NCBI GenBank assembly: GCA_933228895.1
Contig: OW121852.1
Coordinates: 124,739,544 to 124,803,543 of the forward strand
DNA length: 64,000 bases
Reading direction: 5' to 3'
From: Platycnemis pennipes
Taxonomy: Eukaryota > Arthropoda > Insecta > Odonata > Platycnemididae
Shown: positions 11,341-25,429 of the stretch, piece after piece
Position numbering within the stretch: the first letter of the stretch is position 1
Layout: every line of letters begins with the position of its first letter
Translations under genes and position numbers: made by a program
The notes under the pieces: generated by a model
The model's input: only the letters and a program-made list of their open reading frames with translations
Told to the model about the DNA's origin: nothing
The model's database searches: none

Positions 11341-12502
11341 CTTCCACTCAAATATTAATTTTTTCATCTGAATTTTTTTCTGCCGCTATTTTTTAACTAA
11401 AATTAACCATTTTGTGCGTCGGCAGCTCAGTTCACAAAATTTTATGCAAAACATCCAAGCAAAATAAAAAAATCCACTGCTCAGGCCTCCACTTAAACTT
11501 GAATTTTTTCATCTGAATTCATTCCTTCCGCTGTTTTTTAGCTAAAATTAACCATTTCGCCCGTCTGCAGTTCAGTTCACCAAAATTTATGCAAAACATC
11601 CTAGCAAAATAAAAAGATCCACTTTTCAGGCTTCCACTCAAACTTGAATTTTTTCATCTGAATTCATTTCTCCCGCTGATTTTTTAGCTAAATTTAACCA
11701 TTTCGCCCGTCTGCAGTTCACCTCATCAAAATTTATGCAAAACATCCTAGCAAAATAAAAAAATCCACTTATCAGGCTTCCACTCAAACTTGAATTTTTT
11801 CATCTGAATTCATTTCTCCCGCAGTTTTTTTAGCTAAAATTAACCATTTCACTTGTCTGAAGTTCAGTTCACCAAAATGTATGCAAAACATCATAGCAAA
11901 ATAAAAATATCCACTTTTCAGGCTTCCACTCAAACTTGAATTTTTTCACCTTAATTCATTTCTCCAGCTGTTTTTTAGCTAAAATTAACCATAACACCCG
12001 GCTGCAGCTCAGTTCACCAAAATTTATGCAAAACATCATAGAATAATAAAATAATCCACTTATCAGGCTTCCACTCAAACTTGAATTTTTTCATTTGAAT
12101 TCATTTCTCCCGCTTTTTTTAGCTAAAATTAACCATTTCGCCCGTCTGCAGTTCAGTTCACCAAAATTTATGCAAAACATCCTAGCAAATTCAAAAAAAT
12201 CCACTTATCAGTCTTCCACTCAAACTTGAATTTTTTCATCTGAATTCATTTTTCCCGCAGTTTTTTAGCTAAAATTGACTATTTCGCCAATCTGAAGCTC
12301 AGTTCACCATAATTTATGCAAAAAATTCTGGCAAAATAAAAATATCCACTTTTCAGGCTTCCACTGAAACTTGAATTTTTTCATCTGAATTCATTTCTCC
12401 AGCTGTTTTTTAGCTAAAATTAACCATAACGCCCGGCTGCAGCTCAGTTCACCAAAATTTATGCAAAACATCATAGAATAATAAAATAATCCACTTATCA
12501 GG
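11341..12502 (+). repeat. 8-monomer tandem duplication in unit A, copy 1
   Basis: CTTCCACTCAAATATTAATT at 11341 recurs at 12503, giving a unit of 1,162 bp or eight monomers. The block runs from the CAAATATTAATT monomer through CTGCTCAGGCCTCC and TTCACCTCA monomers to the TCTCCAGCTG / CATAACGCCCGG monomer. Copy 1 reads CATTTTGTGCGTCGGC near 11408. Confidence 0.92.
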
Positions 12503-13664
12503 CTTCCACTCAAATATTAATTTTTTCATCTGAATTTTTTTCTGCCGCTATTTTTTAACTAAAATTAACCATTTTATACGTCGGCAGCTCAGTTCACAAA
12601 ATTTTATGCAAAACATCCAAGCAAAATAAAAAAATCCACTGCTCAGGCCTCCACTTAAACTTGAATTTTTTCATCTGAATTCATTCCTTCCGCTGTTTTT
12701 TAGCTAAAATTAACCATTTCGCCCGTCTGCAGTTCAGTTCACCAAAATTTATGCAAAACATCCTAGCAAAATAAAAAGATCCACTTTTCAGGCTTCCACT
12801 CAAACTTGAATTTTTTCATCTGAATTCATTTCTCCCGCTGATTTTTTAGCTAAATTTAACCATTTCGCCCGTCTGCAGTTCACCTCACCAAAATTTATGC
12901 AAAACATCCTAGCAAAATAAAAAAATCCACTTATCAGGCTTCCACTCAAACTTGAATTTTTTCATCTGAATTCATTTCTCCCGCAGTTTTTTTAGCTAAA
13001 ATTAACCATTTCACTTGTCTGAAGTTCAGTTCACCAAAATGTATGCAAAACATCATAGCAAAATAAAAATATCCACTTTTCAGGCTTCCACTCAAACTTG
13101 AATTTTTTCACCTTAATTCATTTCTCCAGCTGTTTTTTAGCTAAAATTAACCATAACACCCGGCTGCAGCTCAGTTCACCAAAATTTATGCAAAACATCA
13201 TAGAATAATAAAATAATCTACTTATCAGGCTTCCACTCAAACTTGAATTTTTTCATTTGAATTCATTTCTCCCGCTTTTTTTAGCTAAAATTAACCATTT
13301 CGCCCGTCTGCAGTTCAGTTCACCAAAATTTATGCAAAACATCCTAGCAAATTCAAAAAAATCCACTTATCAGTCTTCCACTCAAACTTGAATTTTTTCA
13401 TCTGAATTCATTTTTCCCGCAGTTTTTTAGCTAAAATTGACTATTTCGCCAATCTGAAGCTCAGTTCACCATAATTTATGCAAAAAATTCTGGCAAAATA
13501 AAAATATCCACTTTTCAGGCTTCCACTGAAACTTGAATTTTTTCATCTGAATTCATTTCTCCAGCTGTTTTTTAGCTAAAATTAACCATAACGCCCGGCT
13601 GCAGCTCAGTTCACCAAAATTTATGCAAAACATCATAGAATAATAAAATAATCCACTTATCAGG
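12503..13664 (+). repeat. 8-monomer tandem duplication in unit A, copy 2
   Basis: Second copy of 11341-12502, absent from unit B. It reads CATTTTATACGTCGGC near 12570, where copy 1 has CATTTTGTGCG and unit B has CATTTTGTACG, and TAATCTACTT near 13212. The junction lies in a CATAGAATAATAAAA-type monomer joined to CAAATATTAATT, a pairing not present in unit B, as expected for an unequal exchange. Confidence 0.92.
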
Positions 13665-15414
13665 CTTCCACTCAAACTTGAATTTTTTCATCTGAATTCA
13701 TTTCTTCCGCTGTTTTTTAACTAAAATTGACAATTTCGCACGTCTGAAGCTCAGTTCACCATAATTTATGCAAAACATCCTAGCAAAATAAAAATATCCA
13801 CTTTTCAGGCTTCCACTCAAACTTGATTTTTTTCGTCTGAATTCATTTCTCCCGCTGTTTTTTAGCTAAAATTGACAATTTCGCCAATCTGAAGTTCAGT
13901 TCACCATAATTTATGCAAAACATTCTAGCAAAATAAAAAAATCCACTTATCAGACTTTCACTCACACTTGAATTTTTTCATTTGAATTCATTTCTCCCGG
14001 AGTTTTTTAGCTAAAATTAACCATTTCACTTGTCTGCAGTTCAGTTCACCAAAATTTATGCAAAACATCCTAGCAAAATTAAAATATCCACTTTTCAGGC
14101 TTCCACTCAAACTTGAATTTTTTCATCTGAATTCATTTCTCCAGATGTTTTTTAGCTAAAATTAACCATAACGCCCGGCTGCAGCTCAGTTCACCAAAAT
14201 TTATGCAAAACATCATAGAATAATAAAATAATCCACTTATCAGGCTTCCACTCAAACTTGAATTTTTTCATCTGAATTCATTTCTTCCGCTGTTTTTTAA
14301 CTAAAATTAATCATTTTGTCCGTCTGAGTCTGATTTCACAAAAATTTATGCAAAACATCCTAGCAAAATAAAAAAATCCACTTTTCAGGCTTCCACTCAA
14401 ACTTGATTTTTTTCGTCTGAATTCATTTCTCCCGCTGTTTTTTTAGCTAAAATTGACAATTTCGCCAATCTGAAGTTCAGTTCACCATAATTTATGCAAA
14501 ACATTCTAGCAAAATAAAAAAATCCACCTATCAGACTTCCACTCACACTTGAATTTTTTCATCTGAATTCATTTCTCCCGCAGTTTTTTAGTTAATATTA
14601 ACCATTTCACTTGTCTGCAGTTCAGTTCACCAAAATTTATGCAAAACATCGTAGCAATATAAAAAAATCCACTTATCAGGCTTCCACTCAAACTTGATTT
14701 TTTTCGTCTGAATTCATCTCTCCCGCAGTTTTTTAGCTAAAATTAACCATTTCACTTGTCTGCAGTTCAGTTCACCAAAATTTATGCAAAACATCCTAGC
14801 AAAATTAAAAAATCTACTACTCAGGCTTCCACTCAAACTTTACTTTTTTCATCTGAATACATTTATCCTGGTTTTTTTAACTAAAATTAACCATTTCGTC
14901 CGTTTGCAGCTCAGTTCACCAAAATTTATGCAAAACATCCAAGCAAAATAAAAATATCCACATCTCAAGCTTCCACTCAAACTTGAATTTTTTCATCTGA
15001 ATTCATTTCTCCCGCTGTTTTTTAGCTAAAATTAACCATTTCGCCCATCTGCAGTTCAGTCACCAAAATTTATGCAAAACATCCTAGCAAAATAAAAATA
15101 TCCATATCTCAGGCTTCCCTTCAAACTTTACTTTTTTCATCTGAATACATTTATCTTGGTTTTTTTAACTAAAATTAACCATTTCGTCCGTTTGCAGCTC
15201 AGTTCACCAAAATTTATGCAAAACATCCTAGCAAAATAAAAATATCCACATGTCAGGCTTCCACTCAAACTTGAATTTTTTCATCTGAATTCATTTCTCC
15301 CGCTGTTTTTAGCTTAAATTAACCATTTCGCCCGTCTGCAGTTCAGTTCACCAAAATTTATTCAAAACATCCTAGCAAAATAAAAAAATCCACTTATCAG
15401 ACTTCCACTCACAC

Positions 15415-18400
15415 TTGAATTTTTTCATCTGAATTCATTTCTCCCGCTGTTTTTTAGCTAAAATTAACCATTTCGCCCGTCTGCAGTTCAGTTCACCAAA
15501 ATTTATGCAAAACATCCTAGCAAAATAAAAATATCCACATCTCAGGCTTCCACTCAAACTTGAATTTTCTCATCTGAATTCATTTCTCCCGCTGTTTTTT
15601 AGCTAAAATTAACCATTTCGCCCGTCTGCATTTCAGTTCACCAAAATTTATTCAAAACATCCTAGCAAAATAAAAAAATCCACTTATCAGACTTCCACTC
15701 ACACTTGAATTTTTTCATCTGAATTCATTTCTCCCGCAGTTTTTTAGTTAATATTAACCATTTCACTTGTCTGCAGTTCAGTTCACCAAAATTTATGCAA
15801 AACATCCAAGCAAAATAAAAATATCCACATCTCAAGCTTCCACTCAAACTTGAATTTTTTCATCTGAATTCATTTCTCCCGGTGTTTTTTAGCTAAAATT
15901 AACCATTTCGCCCGTCTGCAGTTCAGTTCACCAAAATTTATGAAAAACATCCTAGCAAAATAAAAATATCCACATCTCAGGCTTCCACTCAAACTTGAAT
16001 TTTTTCATCTGAATTCATTTCTCCCGCTGTTTTTTAGCTAAAATTAACCATTTCGCCCGTCTGCAGTTCAGTTCACCAAAATTTATTTAAAACATCCTAG
16101 CAAAATAAAAAAATCCACTTATCAGGCTTCCACTCACACGTGAATTTTTTCATCTGAATTCATTTCTCCCGCTGTTTTTTAGCTAAAATTAACCATTTCG
16201 CCCGTCTGCAGTTCAGTTCACCAAAATTTATTTAAAACATCCTAGCAAAATAAAAAAATCCACTTATCAGGCTTCCACTCAAACTTGATTTTTTTCGTCT
16301 GAATTCATTTCTCCCGCTGTTTTTTAGCTAAAATTGACAATTTCGCCAATCTGAAGTTCAGTTCACCAAAATTTATGCAAAACATCCTAGCAAAATAAAA
16401 ATATCCACATGTCAGGCTTCCACTCAAACTTGAATTTTTTCATCTGAATTCATTTCTCCCGCTGTTTTTTAGGTAAAATTAACCATTTCGCCCGTCTGCA
16501 GTTCAGTTCACCAAAATTTATTCAAAACATCCTAGCAAAATAAAAAAATCCACTTATCAGACTTCCACTCACACTTGAATTTTTTCATCTGAATTCATTT
16601 CTCCCGCAGTTTTTTAGCTAAAATTAACTATTTCACTTGTCTGCAGTTCAGTTCACCAAAATTTATGCAAAACATCCTAGCAAAATAAAGAAATCCACTT
16701 ATCAGGCTTCCACTCAAACTTGAATTTTTTCATCGGAATTCATTTCTTCCGCTGTTTTTTAACTAAAATTGACAATTTGCCCGTCTGAAGCTAAATTCAC
16801 CAAAATTTATGCAAAACATCCTAGCAAAATAAAAATCTCCACTTTTCAGGCTTCCACTCAAACTTGAATTTTTTCATCTGATTCATTTCTCCCGCTCTTT
16901 TTTAGCTAAAATTAACCATTTCGCCTGTCTGCAGTTTAGTTCACCAAAATTTATGCAAAACATCCTAGCAAAATAAAAATCTCCACTTATCAGGCTTCCA
17001 CTCAAACTTGAATTTTTTCATCGGAATTCATTTCTCCCGCAGTTTTTTAGCTAAAATTAGGCATTTCACTTGTCTGCAGTTCAGTTCACCAAAATGTATG
17101 CAAAACATCCAGGAAAAATAAAAATATCCACTTTTCAGGCTTCCACTCAAACTTGAATTTTTTCCAGAAAATTCATTTCTTCCGCTATTATTTAACAAAA
17201 ATTTACCATTTCGCCTGTCTTCAGCTAAGTTCACCAAAATGTTTGCAAAGCATCTTAGCAAAATAAAAATATCCACATCTCAGGCTTTCTCACAAACTTA
17301 AATTTTTTCAAGTTAATTTATTTCTCCCGCTGTTTTTTAACTAATATTAACCATTTTGACCGTCTGCATCTCAGTTCACCGAAAACTATGCAAAATATCT
17401 TACCAAAATGTATATATCCACATCTCAGGCCTCCTCTTAAACATGAATTTTTTTCACCAAATTTATTTCTTCCGTTATTATCTTACTAAAATTAACCATT
17501 TCGCCTGTCTGCAGTTCAGTGCACCAAAAATTATGCAAAACATCTCATCAAAATAAATTAGCCACATTTCATGTATCTTCTCAAACTAGAATTTATCAAG
17601 TAAATTCATTTCTCCCGCTATTTTTTAACTAAAATTAACTATTTCGTCCGTCTGCAGCTCAGTTTACCAAAATTTATGCTAAGCCTCATAGCAAAATAAA
17701 AATATCCACATCTCGAGCTTTCTCACAAACTTGAATTTTTTTAAGTAAATTCATTTCTTACGCTTTTCTTTAACTAAATTTGATTATTTCGCCCGTCTGC
17801 AGTATGTCACCTAAATTTAGCAAAACATCTTTTAAAAATAAAGAAGTCCACATCTCAGGCTTTCTCACAAAGTAAATTTTTTTAAGTAAATTCATTTCTT
17901 CCGCTTTTCTTTAGCGATAATTGACCATTTCGTCGGCCTGCAGTTTAATTCACCAAAATTTATGCAAAACTTCCTAGCAAATTAAAAATATTAGCATCTT
18001 AAGTTTCCATTCAAACCTGACTTTTTTCTTTCTGAATTCATTTCTCCCGATGTTTTTCAACTAAAATTCACCATTTCGTCCGTCTGAAGCCCAATTCACC
18101 AAAATTTATGCATTTTCTTCTAGCAAAATAAAAATATCCACATCTCAAGCTTCCACTCAAACTTTACTTTTTTCATCTGAATACATTTCTCCTGGTTTTT
18201 TTTAACTAAAATTAACCATTTCGTCAGTATGCAGCTCAGTTCACCAAAATTTATGCAAAACATCTAACCAAAATAAAAATATCCACTTTTAAGGCTTCCA
18301 CTCAAATATTAATTTTTTCATCTGAATTTTTTTCTGCCGCTATTTTTTAACTAAAATTAACCATTTTGTACGTCGGCAGCTCAGTTCACAAAATTTTATG

Positions 18401-21206
18401 CAAAACATCCAAGCAAAATAAAAAAATCCACTGCTCAGGCCTCCACTTAAACTTGAATTTTTTCATCTGAATTCATTCCTTCCGCTGTTTTTTAGCTAAA
18501 ATTAACCATTTCGCCCGTCTGCAGTTCAGTTCACCAAAATTTATGCAAAACATCCTAGCAAAATAAAAAGATCCACTTTTCAGGCTTCCACTCAAACTTG
18601 AATTTTTTCATCTGAATTCATTTCTCCCGCTGATTTTTTAGCTAAATTTAACCATTTCGCCCGTCTGCAGTTCACCTCACCAAAATTTATGCAAAACATC
18701 CTAGCAAAATAAAAAAATCCACTTATCAGGCTTCCACTCAAACTTGAATTTTTTCATCTGAATTCATTTCTCCCGCAGTTTTTTTAGCTAAAATTAACCA
18801 TTTCACTTGTCTGAAGTTCAGTTCACCAAAATGTATGCAAAACATCATAGCAAAATAAAAATATCCACTTTTCAGGCTTCCACTCAAACTTGAATTTTTT
18901 CACCTTAATTCATTTCTCCAGCTGTTTTTTAGCTAAAATTAACCATAACACCCGGCTGCAGCTCAGTTCACCAAAATTTATGCAAAACATCATAGAATAA
19001 TAAAATAATCCACTTATCAGGCTTCCACTCAAACTTGAATTTTTTCATTTGAATTCATTTCTCCCGCTTTTTTTAGCTAAAATTAACCATTTCGCCCGTC
19101 TGCAGTTCAGTTCACCAAAATTTATGCAAAACATCCTAGCAAATTCAAAAAAATCCACTTATCAGTCTTCCACTCAAACTTGAATTTTTTCATCTGAATT
19201 CATTTTTCCCGCAGTTTTTTAGCTAAAATTGACTATTTCGCCAATCTGAAGCTCAGTTCACCATAATTTATGCAAAAAATTCTGGCAAAATAAAAATATC
19301 CACTTTTCAGGCTTCCACTGAAACTTGAATTTTTTCATCTGAATTCATTTCTCCAGCTGTTTTTTAGCTAAAATTAACCATAACGCCCGGCTGCAGCTCA
19401 GTTCACCAAAATTTATGCAAAACATCATAGAATAATAAAATAATCCACTTATCAGGCTTCCACTCAAACTTGAATTTTTTCATCTGAATTCATTTCTTCC
19501 GCTGTTTTTTAACTAAAATTGACAATTTCGCACGTCTGAAGCTCAGTTCACCATAATTTATGCAAAACATCCTAGCAAAATAAAAATATCCACTTTTCAG
19601 GCTTCCACTCAAACTTGATTTTTTTCGTCTGAATTCATTTCTCCCGCTGTTTTTTAGCTAAAATTGACAATTTCGCCAATCTGAAGTTCAGTTCACCATA
19701 ATTTATGCAAAACATTCTAGCAAAATAAAAAAATCCACTTATCAGACTTTCACTCACACTTGAATTTTTTCATTTGAATTCATTTCTCCCGCACTTTTTT
19801 AGCTAAAATTAACCATTTCACTTGTCTGCAGTTCAGTTCACCAAAATTTATGCAAAACATCCTAGCAAAATTAAAATATCCACTTTTCAGGCTTCCACTC
19901 AAACTTGAATTTTTTCATCTGAATTCATTTCTCCAGCTGTTTTTTAGCTAAAATTAACCATAACGCCCGGCTGCAGCTCAGTTCACCAAAATTTATGCAA
20001 AACATCATAGAATAATAAAATAATCCACTTATCAGGCTTCCACTCAAACTTGAATTTTTTCATCTGAATTCATTTCTTCCGCTGTTTTTTAACTAAAATT
20101 AATCATTTTGTCCGTCTGAGTCTGATTTCACAAAAATTTATGCAAAACATCCTAGCAAAATAAAAAAATCCACTTTTCAGGCTTCCACTCAAACTTGATT
20201 TTTTTCGTCTGAATTCATTTCTCCCGCTGTTTTTTAGCTAAAATTGACAATTTCGCCAATCTGAAGTTCAGTTCACCATAATTTATGCAAAACATTCTAG
20301 CAAAATAAAAAAATCCACCTATCAGACTTCCACTCACACTTGAATTTTTTCATCTGAATTCATTTCTCCCGCAGTTTTTTAGTTAATATTAACCATTTCA
20401 CTTGTCTGCAGTTCAGTTCACCAAAATTTATGCAAAACATCCTAGCAATATAAAAAAATCCACTTATCAGGCTTCCACTCAAACTTGATTTTTTTCGTCT
20501 GAATTCATCTCTCCCGCAGTTTTTTAGCTAAAATTAACCATTTCACTTGTCTGCAGTTCAGTTCACCAAAATTTATGCAAAACATCCTAGCAAAATTAAA
20601 AAATCTACTACTCAGGCTTCCACTCAAACTTTACTTTTTTCATCTGAATACATTTATCCTGGTTTTTTTAACTAAAATTAACCATTTCGTCCGTTTGCAG
20701 CTCAGTTCACCAAAATTTATGCAAAACATCCAAGCAAAATAAAAATATCCACATCTCAAGCTTCCACTCAAACTTGAATTTTTTCATCTGAATTCATTTC
20801 TCCCGCTGTTTTTTAGCTAAAATTAACCATTTCGCCCATCTGCAGTTCAGTCACCAAAATTTATGCAAAACATCCTAGCAAAATAAAAATATCCATATCT
20901 CAGGCTTCCCTTCAAACTTTACTTTTTTCATCCTGATACATTTATCTTGGTTTTTTTAACTAAAATTAACCATTTCGTCCGTTTGCAGCTCAGTTCACCA
21001 AAATTTATGCAAAACATCCTAGCAAAATAAAAATATCCACATGTCAGGCTTCCACTCAAACTTGAATTTTTTCATCTGAATTCATTTCTCCCGCTGTTTT
21101 TAGCTTAAATTAACCATTTCGCCCGTCTGCAGTTCAGTTCATCAAAATTTATTCAAAACATCCTAGCAAAATAAAAAAATCCACTTATCAGACTTCCACT
21201 CACACT
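15415..21206 (+). repeat. Family II giant higher-order repeat, unit B (~40 monomers, 5,792 bp)
   Basis: Tandem copy of unit A without its 8-monomer duplication. The offset to A is 6,954 bp up to about 19469 and 5,792 bp beyond it (CTAAAATTGACAATTTCGCACG at 13721 in A, 19513 in B). The drop of 1,162 bp equals the length of the missing duplicate. Differences from A include AAATAAAGAAATCC near 16685 and CATCCTGATACA near 20930. Confidence 0.9.
17139..18294 (+). repeat. Diverged-monomer module, long form (unit B)
   Basis: This is the copy of 10185-11340 at offset 6,954 bp, with the same ordered diverged monomers. I found no difference in the stretches I compared. The two are the only long forms in the window. 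Confidence 0.88.
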
Positions 21207-24200
21207 TGAATTTTTTCATCTGAATTCATTTCTCCCGCTGTTTTTTAGCTAAAATTAACCATTTCGCCCGTCTGCAGTTCAGTTCACCAAAATTTATTCA
21301 AAACATCCTAGCAAAATAAAAAAATCCACTTATCAGACTTCCACTCACACTTGAATTTTTTCATCTGAATTCATTTCTCCCGCAGTTTTTTAGCTAAAAT
21401 TAACTATTTCACTTGTCTGCAGTTCAGTTCACCAAAATTTATGCAAAACATCCTAGCAAAATAAAAAAATCCACTTATCAGGCTTCCACTCAAACTTGAA
21501 TTTTTTCATCTGAATTCATTTCTTCCGCTGTTTTTTAACTAAAATTGACAATTTGCCCGTCTGAAGCTAAATTCACCAAAATTTATGCAAAACATCCTAG
21601 CAAAATAAAAATCTCCACTTTTCAGGCTTCCACTCAAACTTGAATTTTTTCATCTGATTCATTTCTCCCGCTGTTTTTTAGCTAAAATTAACCATTTCGC
21701 CTGTCTGCAGCTAAATTCACCAAAATTTATGCAAAACATCCTAGCAAAATAAAAATCTCCACTTTTCAGGCTTCCACTCAAACTTGAATTTTTTCATCTG
21801 AATTCATTTCTTCCGCTGTTTTTTAACTAAAATTAATCATTTTGTCCGTCTGAGTCTGATTTCACAAAAATTTATGCAAAACATCCTAGCAAAATAAAAA
21901 AATCCACTTATCAGGTTTCCACTCAAACTTGAATTTTTTCATCGGAATTCATTTCTCCCGCTATTATTTAACAAAAATTGACCATTTCGCCTGTCTTCAG
22001 CTAAGTTCACCAAAATGTTTGCAAAGCATCTTAGCAAAATAAAAATATCCACATCTCAGGCTTTCTCACAAATTAAATTTTTTTAAGTAAATTCATTTCT
22101 TCCGCTTTTCTTTAGCGATAATTGACCATTTCGTCGGCCTGCAGTTTAATTCACCAAAATTTATGCAAAACTTCCTAGCAAATTAAAAATATTAACATCT
22201 TAATTTCCATTCAAACCTGACTTTTTTCTTTCTGAATTCATTTCTCCCGACGTTTTTCAACTAAAATTCACCATTTCGTCAGTCTGAAGCCCAATTCACC
22301 AAAATTTATGCATATTCTTCTAGCAAAATAAAAATATCCACATCTCAAGCTTCCACTCAAACTTTACTTTTTTCATCTGAATACATTTCTCCTGGTTTTT
22401 TTTAATTAAAATTAACCATTTCGTCAGTATGCAGCTCAGTTCACGAAAATTTATGCAAAACATCTTACCGAAATAAAAATATCCACTTTTAAGGCTTCCA
22501 CTCAAATATTAATTTTTTCATCTGAATTCTTTTCTGCCGCTATTTTTTAACTAAAATTAACCATTTTGTACGTCGGCAGCTCAGTTCACAAAATTTTATG
22601 CAAAACATCCAAGCAAAATAAAAAAATCCACTTCTCAGGCTTCCACTTAAACTTGAATTTTTTCATCTGAATTCATTCCTTCCATTGTTTTATAGCTAAA
22701 ATTAACCATTTCGCCCGTCTGCAGTTCAGTTCACCAAAATTTATGCAACACATCCTAGCAAAATAAAAAGATCCACTTTTCAGGCTTCCACTCAAACTTG
22801 AATTTTTTCATCTGAATTCATTTCTCCCGCTGTTTTTTAGCTAAATTTAATCATTTCGCCCGTCTGCAGTTCAGTTCACCAAAATTTATGCAGAACATCC
22901 TAGCAAAATAAAAAAATCCACTTATCAGACTTCCACTCAAACTTGAATTTTTTCATCTGAATTCATTTCTCCCGCAGTTTTTTAGCTAAAATTAACCATT
23001 TCACTTGTCTGCAGTTCACTTCACTAAAATTTATGCAAAACATCCTAGCAAAATAAAAAAATCCACTTCTCAGGCTTCCACTCAAACTTGAATTTTTTCA
23101 CCTGAATTCATTTCTTCCGCTGTTTTTTCACAAAAATTGACAATTCCGTCTGAAGCTAAATTCACCAAAATTTATGCAAAACATCCTAGCAAAAAAAAAA
23201 TCTCCACTTTTCATGCTTCCACTCAAACTTGAATTTTTTCATCTGATTCATTTCTCCCGGTGTTTTTTAGCTAAAATTAACCATTTCGCCTGTCTGCAGT
23301 TCAGTTCACCAAAATTTATGCAAAACATCCTAGCAAAATAAAAAGATCCACTTTTCAGGCTTCCACTCAAACTTGAACTTTTTCATCTGAATTTATTTCT
23401 CCCGCTGTTTTTTAGCTAAAATTAATCATTTTGTCCGTCTGAGTCTGATTTCACAAAAATTTATGCAAAACATCCTAGCAAAATAAAAAAATCCACTTAT
23501 CAGGCTTCCACTCAAACTTGAATTTTTTCATCTGAATTCATTTCTTCCGCTGTTTTTTAACTAAAATTGACAATTTCCCCGTCTGAAGCTAAATTCACCA
23601 AAATTTATGCAAAATATCCTAGCAAAAGAAAAATCTCCACTTTTCAGGCTTCCACTCAAAATTGAATTTTTTCTTCTGAATTCATTTCTCCCGCTGTTTT
23701 TTAGCTAAAATTCACCATTTCGCCCGTCTGCAGTACAGATCACCAAAATTTATGCAAAACATCCTAGCAAAATTAAAAAATCTACTACTCAGGCTTCCAT
23801 TTAAACTTTACTTTTTCATCTGAATACATTTATCCTGGTTTTTTTAACTAAAATTACCCATTTCGTCCGTTTGCAGCTCAGTTCACCAAAATTTATGCAA
23901 AACAGCCAAGCAAAATAAAAATATCCACATCTCAAGCTTCCACTCAAACTTGAATTTTTACATCTGAATTCATTTCTCCCGCTGTGTTTTAGCTAAAATT
24001 AACCATTTCGCCCGTCTGCAGTTCAGTTCACCAAAATTTATGCAAAACATCCTAGCAAAATAAAAATATCCACATCTCAGACTTCCACTCACACTTGAAT
24101 TTTTTCATCTGAATTCATTTCTCCCGCAGTTTTTTAGTCAATATTAACCATTTCACTTGTCTGCATTTCAGTTCACAAAAAATATTTGCAAAACATCCTA

Positions 24201-25429
24201 GCAATATAAAAAAATCCACTTATCAGGCATCCACTCAAACTTGATTTTTTTCGTCTGAATTCATTTCTCCCGCCGATTTTTAGCTAAAATTGACAATTTC
24301 GCCAATCTAAAGTTCAGTTCACCATAATTTATGCAAAACATTCTAGCAAAATAAAAAAATCCACATCTCAAGCTTCCACTCAAACTTGAATTTTTTCATC
24401 TGAATTCATTTCTCCCGCAGTTTTTTAGCTAAAATTAACCATTTCACTTGTCTGCAGTTCAGTTCACCAAAATTTATGCAAAACATCCTAGCAAAATAAA
24501 AATATCCACATGTCAGGCTTCCACTCAAACTTGAATTTTTTCATCTGAATTCATTTCTCCCGCTGTTTTTTAGCTAAAATTAACCATTTCGCCCGTCTGC
24601 AGTTCAGTTCACCAAAATTTATTCGAAACATCCTAGCAAAATAAAAAAATCCACTTATCAGACTTCCACTCACACTTGAATTTTTTCATCTGAATTCATT
24701 TCTCCCGCAGTTTTTTAGCTAAAATTAACTATTTCACTTGTCTGCAGTTCAGTTCACCAAAATTTATGCAAAACATCCAAGCAAAATAAAAAAATCCACT
24801 TATCAGGCTTCCACTCAAACTTGAATTTTTTCATCTGAATTCATTTCTCCCGCTGTTTTTTAGCTAAAATTAACCATTTCGCCCGTCTGCAGTTCAGTTC
24901 ACCAAAATTTATTCAAAACATCCTTGAAAAATAAAAAAATCCACTTATCAGGCTTCCACCCAAACTTGAATTTTTTCATCTGAATTCATTTCTTCCGCTG
25001 TTTTTTAACTAAAATTGACAATTTGCCCGTCTGAAGCTAAATTCACCAAAATTTATGCAAAACATCCTAGCAAAATAAAAATCTCCACTTTTCAGGCTTC
25101 CACTCAAACTTGAATTTTTTCATCTGAATTCATTTCTCCCGCTGTTTTTTAGCTAAAATTAACCATTTCGCCCGTCTGCATTTCAGTTCACCAAAATTTA
25201 TTCAAAACATCCTAGCAAAATAAAAAAATCCACTTATCAGACTTACTCTCACACTTAAATTTTTTCATCTGAATTCATTTCTGCCGCAGTTTTTTAGTTA
25301 ATATTAACCATTTCACTTGTCTGCATTTCAGTTCATAAAAAAATTTATGCAAAACATCCTAGCAATATAAAAAAATCCACTTATCAGGCTTCCACTCAAA
25401 CTTGATTTTTTTCGTCTGAATTCATTTCT
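21207..25429 (+). repeat. Family III segment preceding the first full C block
   Basis: About 29 monomers. Positions 21207-21700 continue unit II sequence and match 28010-28504 (offset about 6,803). From about 21950 to 23700 the order matches 28900-30600 at offset about 6,949, one monomer more, because an extra ATCGGAATTC / CGCCTGTCTGCAG monomer sits at about 28560-28700. Positions 24241-24780 match 32200-32740. It ends with the CTCTCACACTTAAATT monomer at 25246, which recurs at 33928. It is a mosaic of block types that also appear separately. Confidence 0.75.
21945..22500 (+). repeat. Diverged-monomer module, short form
   Basis: Starts at the ATCGGAATTC / ATTATTTAACAAAAATTG monomer. CTTTCTCACA here joins AATTAAATTTTTTTAAGTAA directly, skipping the roughly 575 bp present at 10326-10900 of the long form. 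Later monomers keep CTTTAGCGATAATTGACC, GTCGGCCTGCAG and GCCCAATTCACC. This copy reads CCCGACGTTTTTC where the others read CCCGATGTTTTTC. Confidence 0.87.

Larger units (their letters stand above)
8461..15414 (+). repeat. Family II giant higher-order repeat, unit A (~48 monomers, 6,954 bp)
   Basis: The sequence from about 8461 recurs from 15415 at a constant offset of 6,954 bp; for example TTTTCTCATC at 8611 recurs at 15565. Unit A ends where unit B begins, so the two are direct tandem copies. It contains a diverged-monomer module (about 10185-11340) and an internal 8-monomer tandem duplication (11341-13664). Only a handful of substitutions separate it from B in the stretches compared, for example CCCGGAG near 13998 for CCCGCAC in B. 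Confidence 0.9.
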
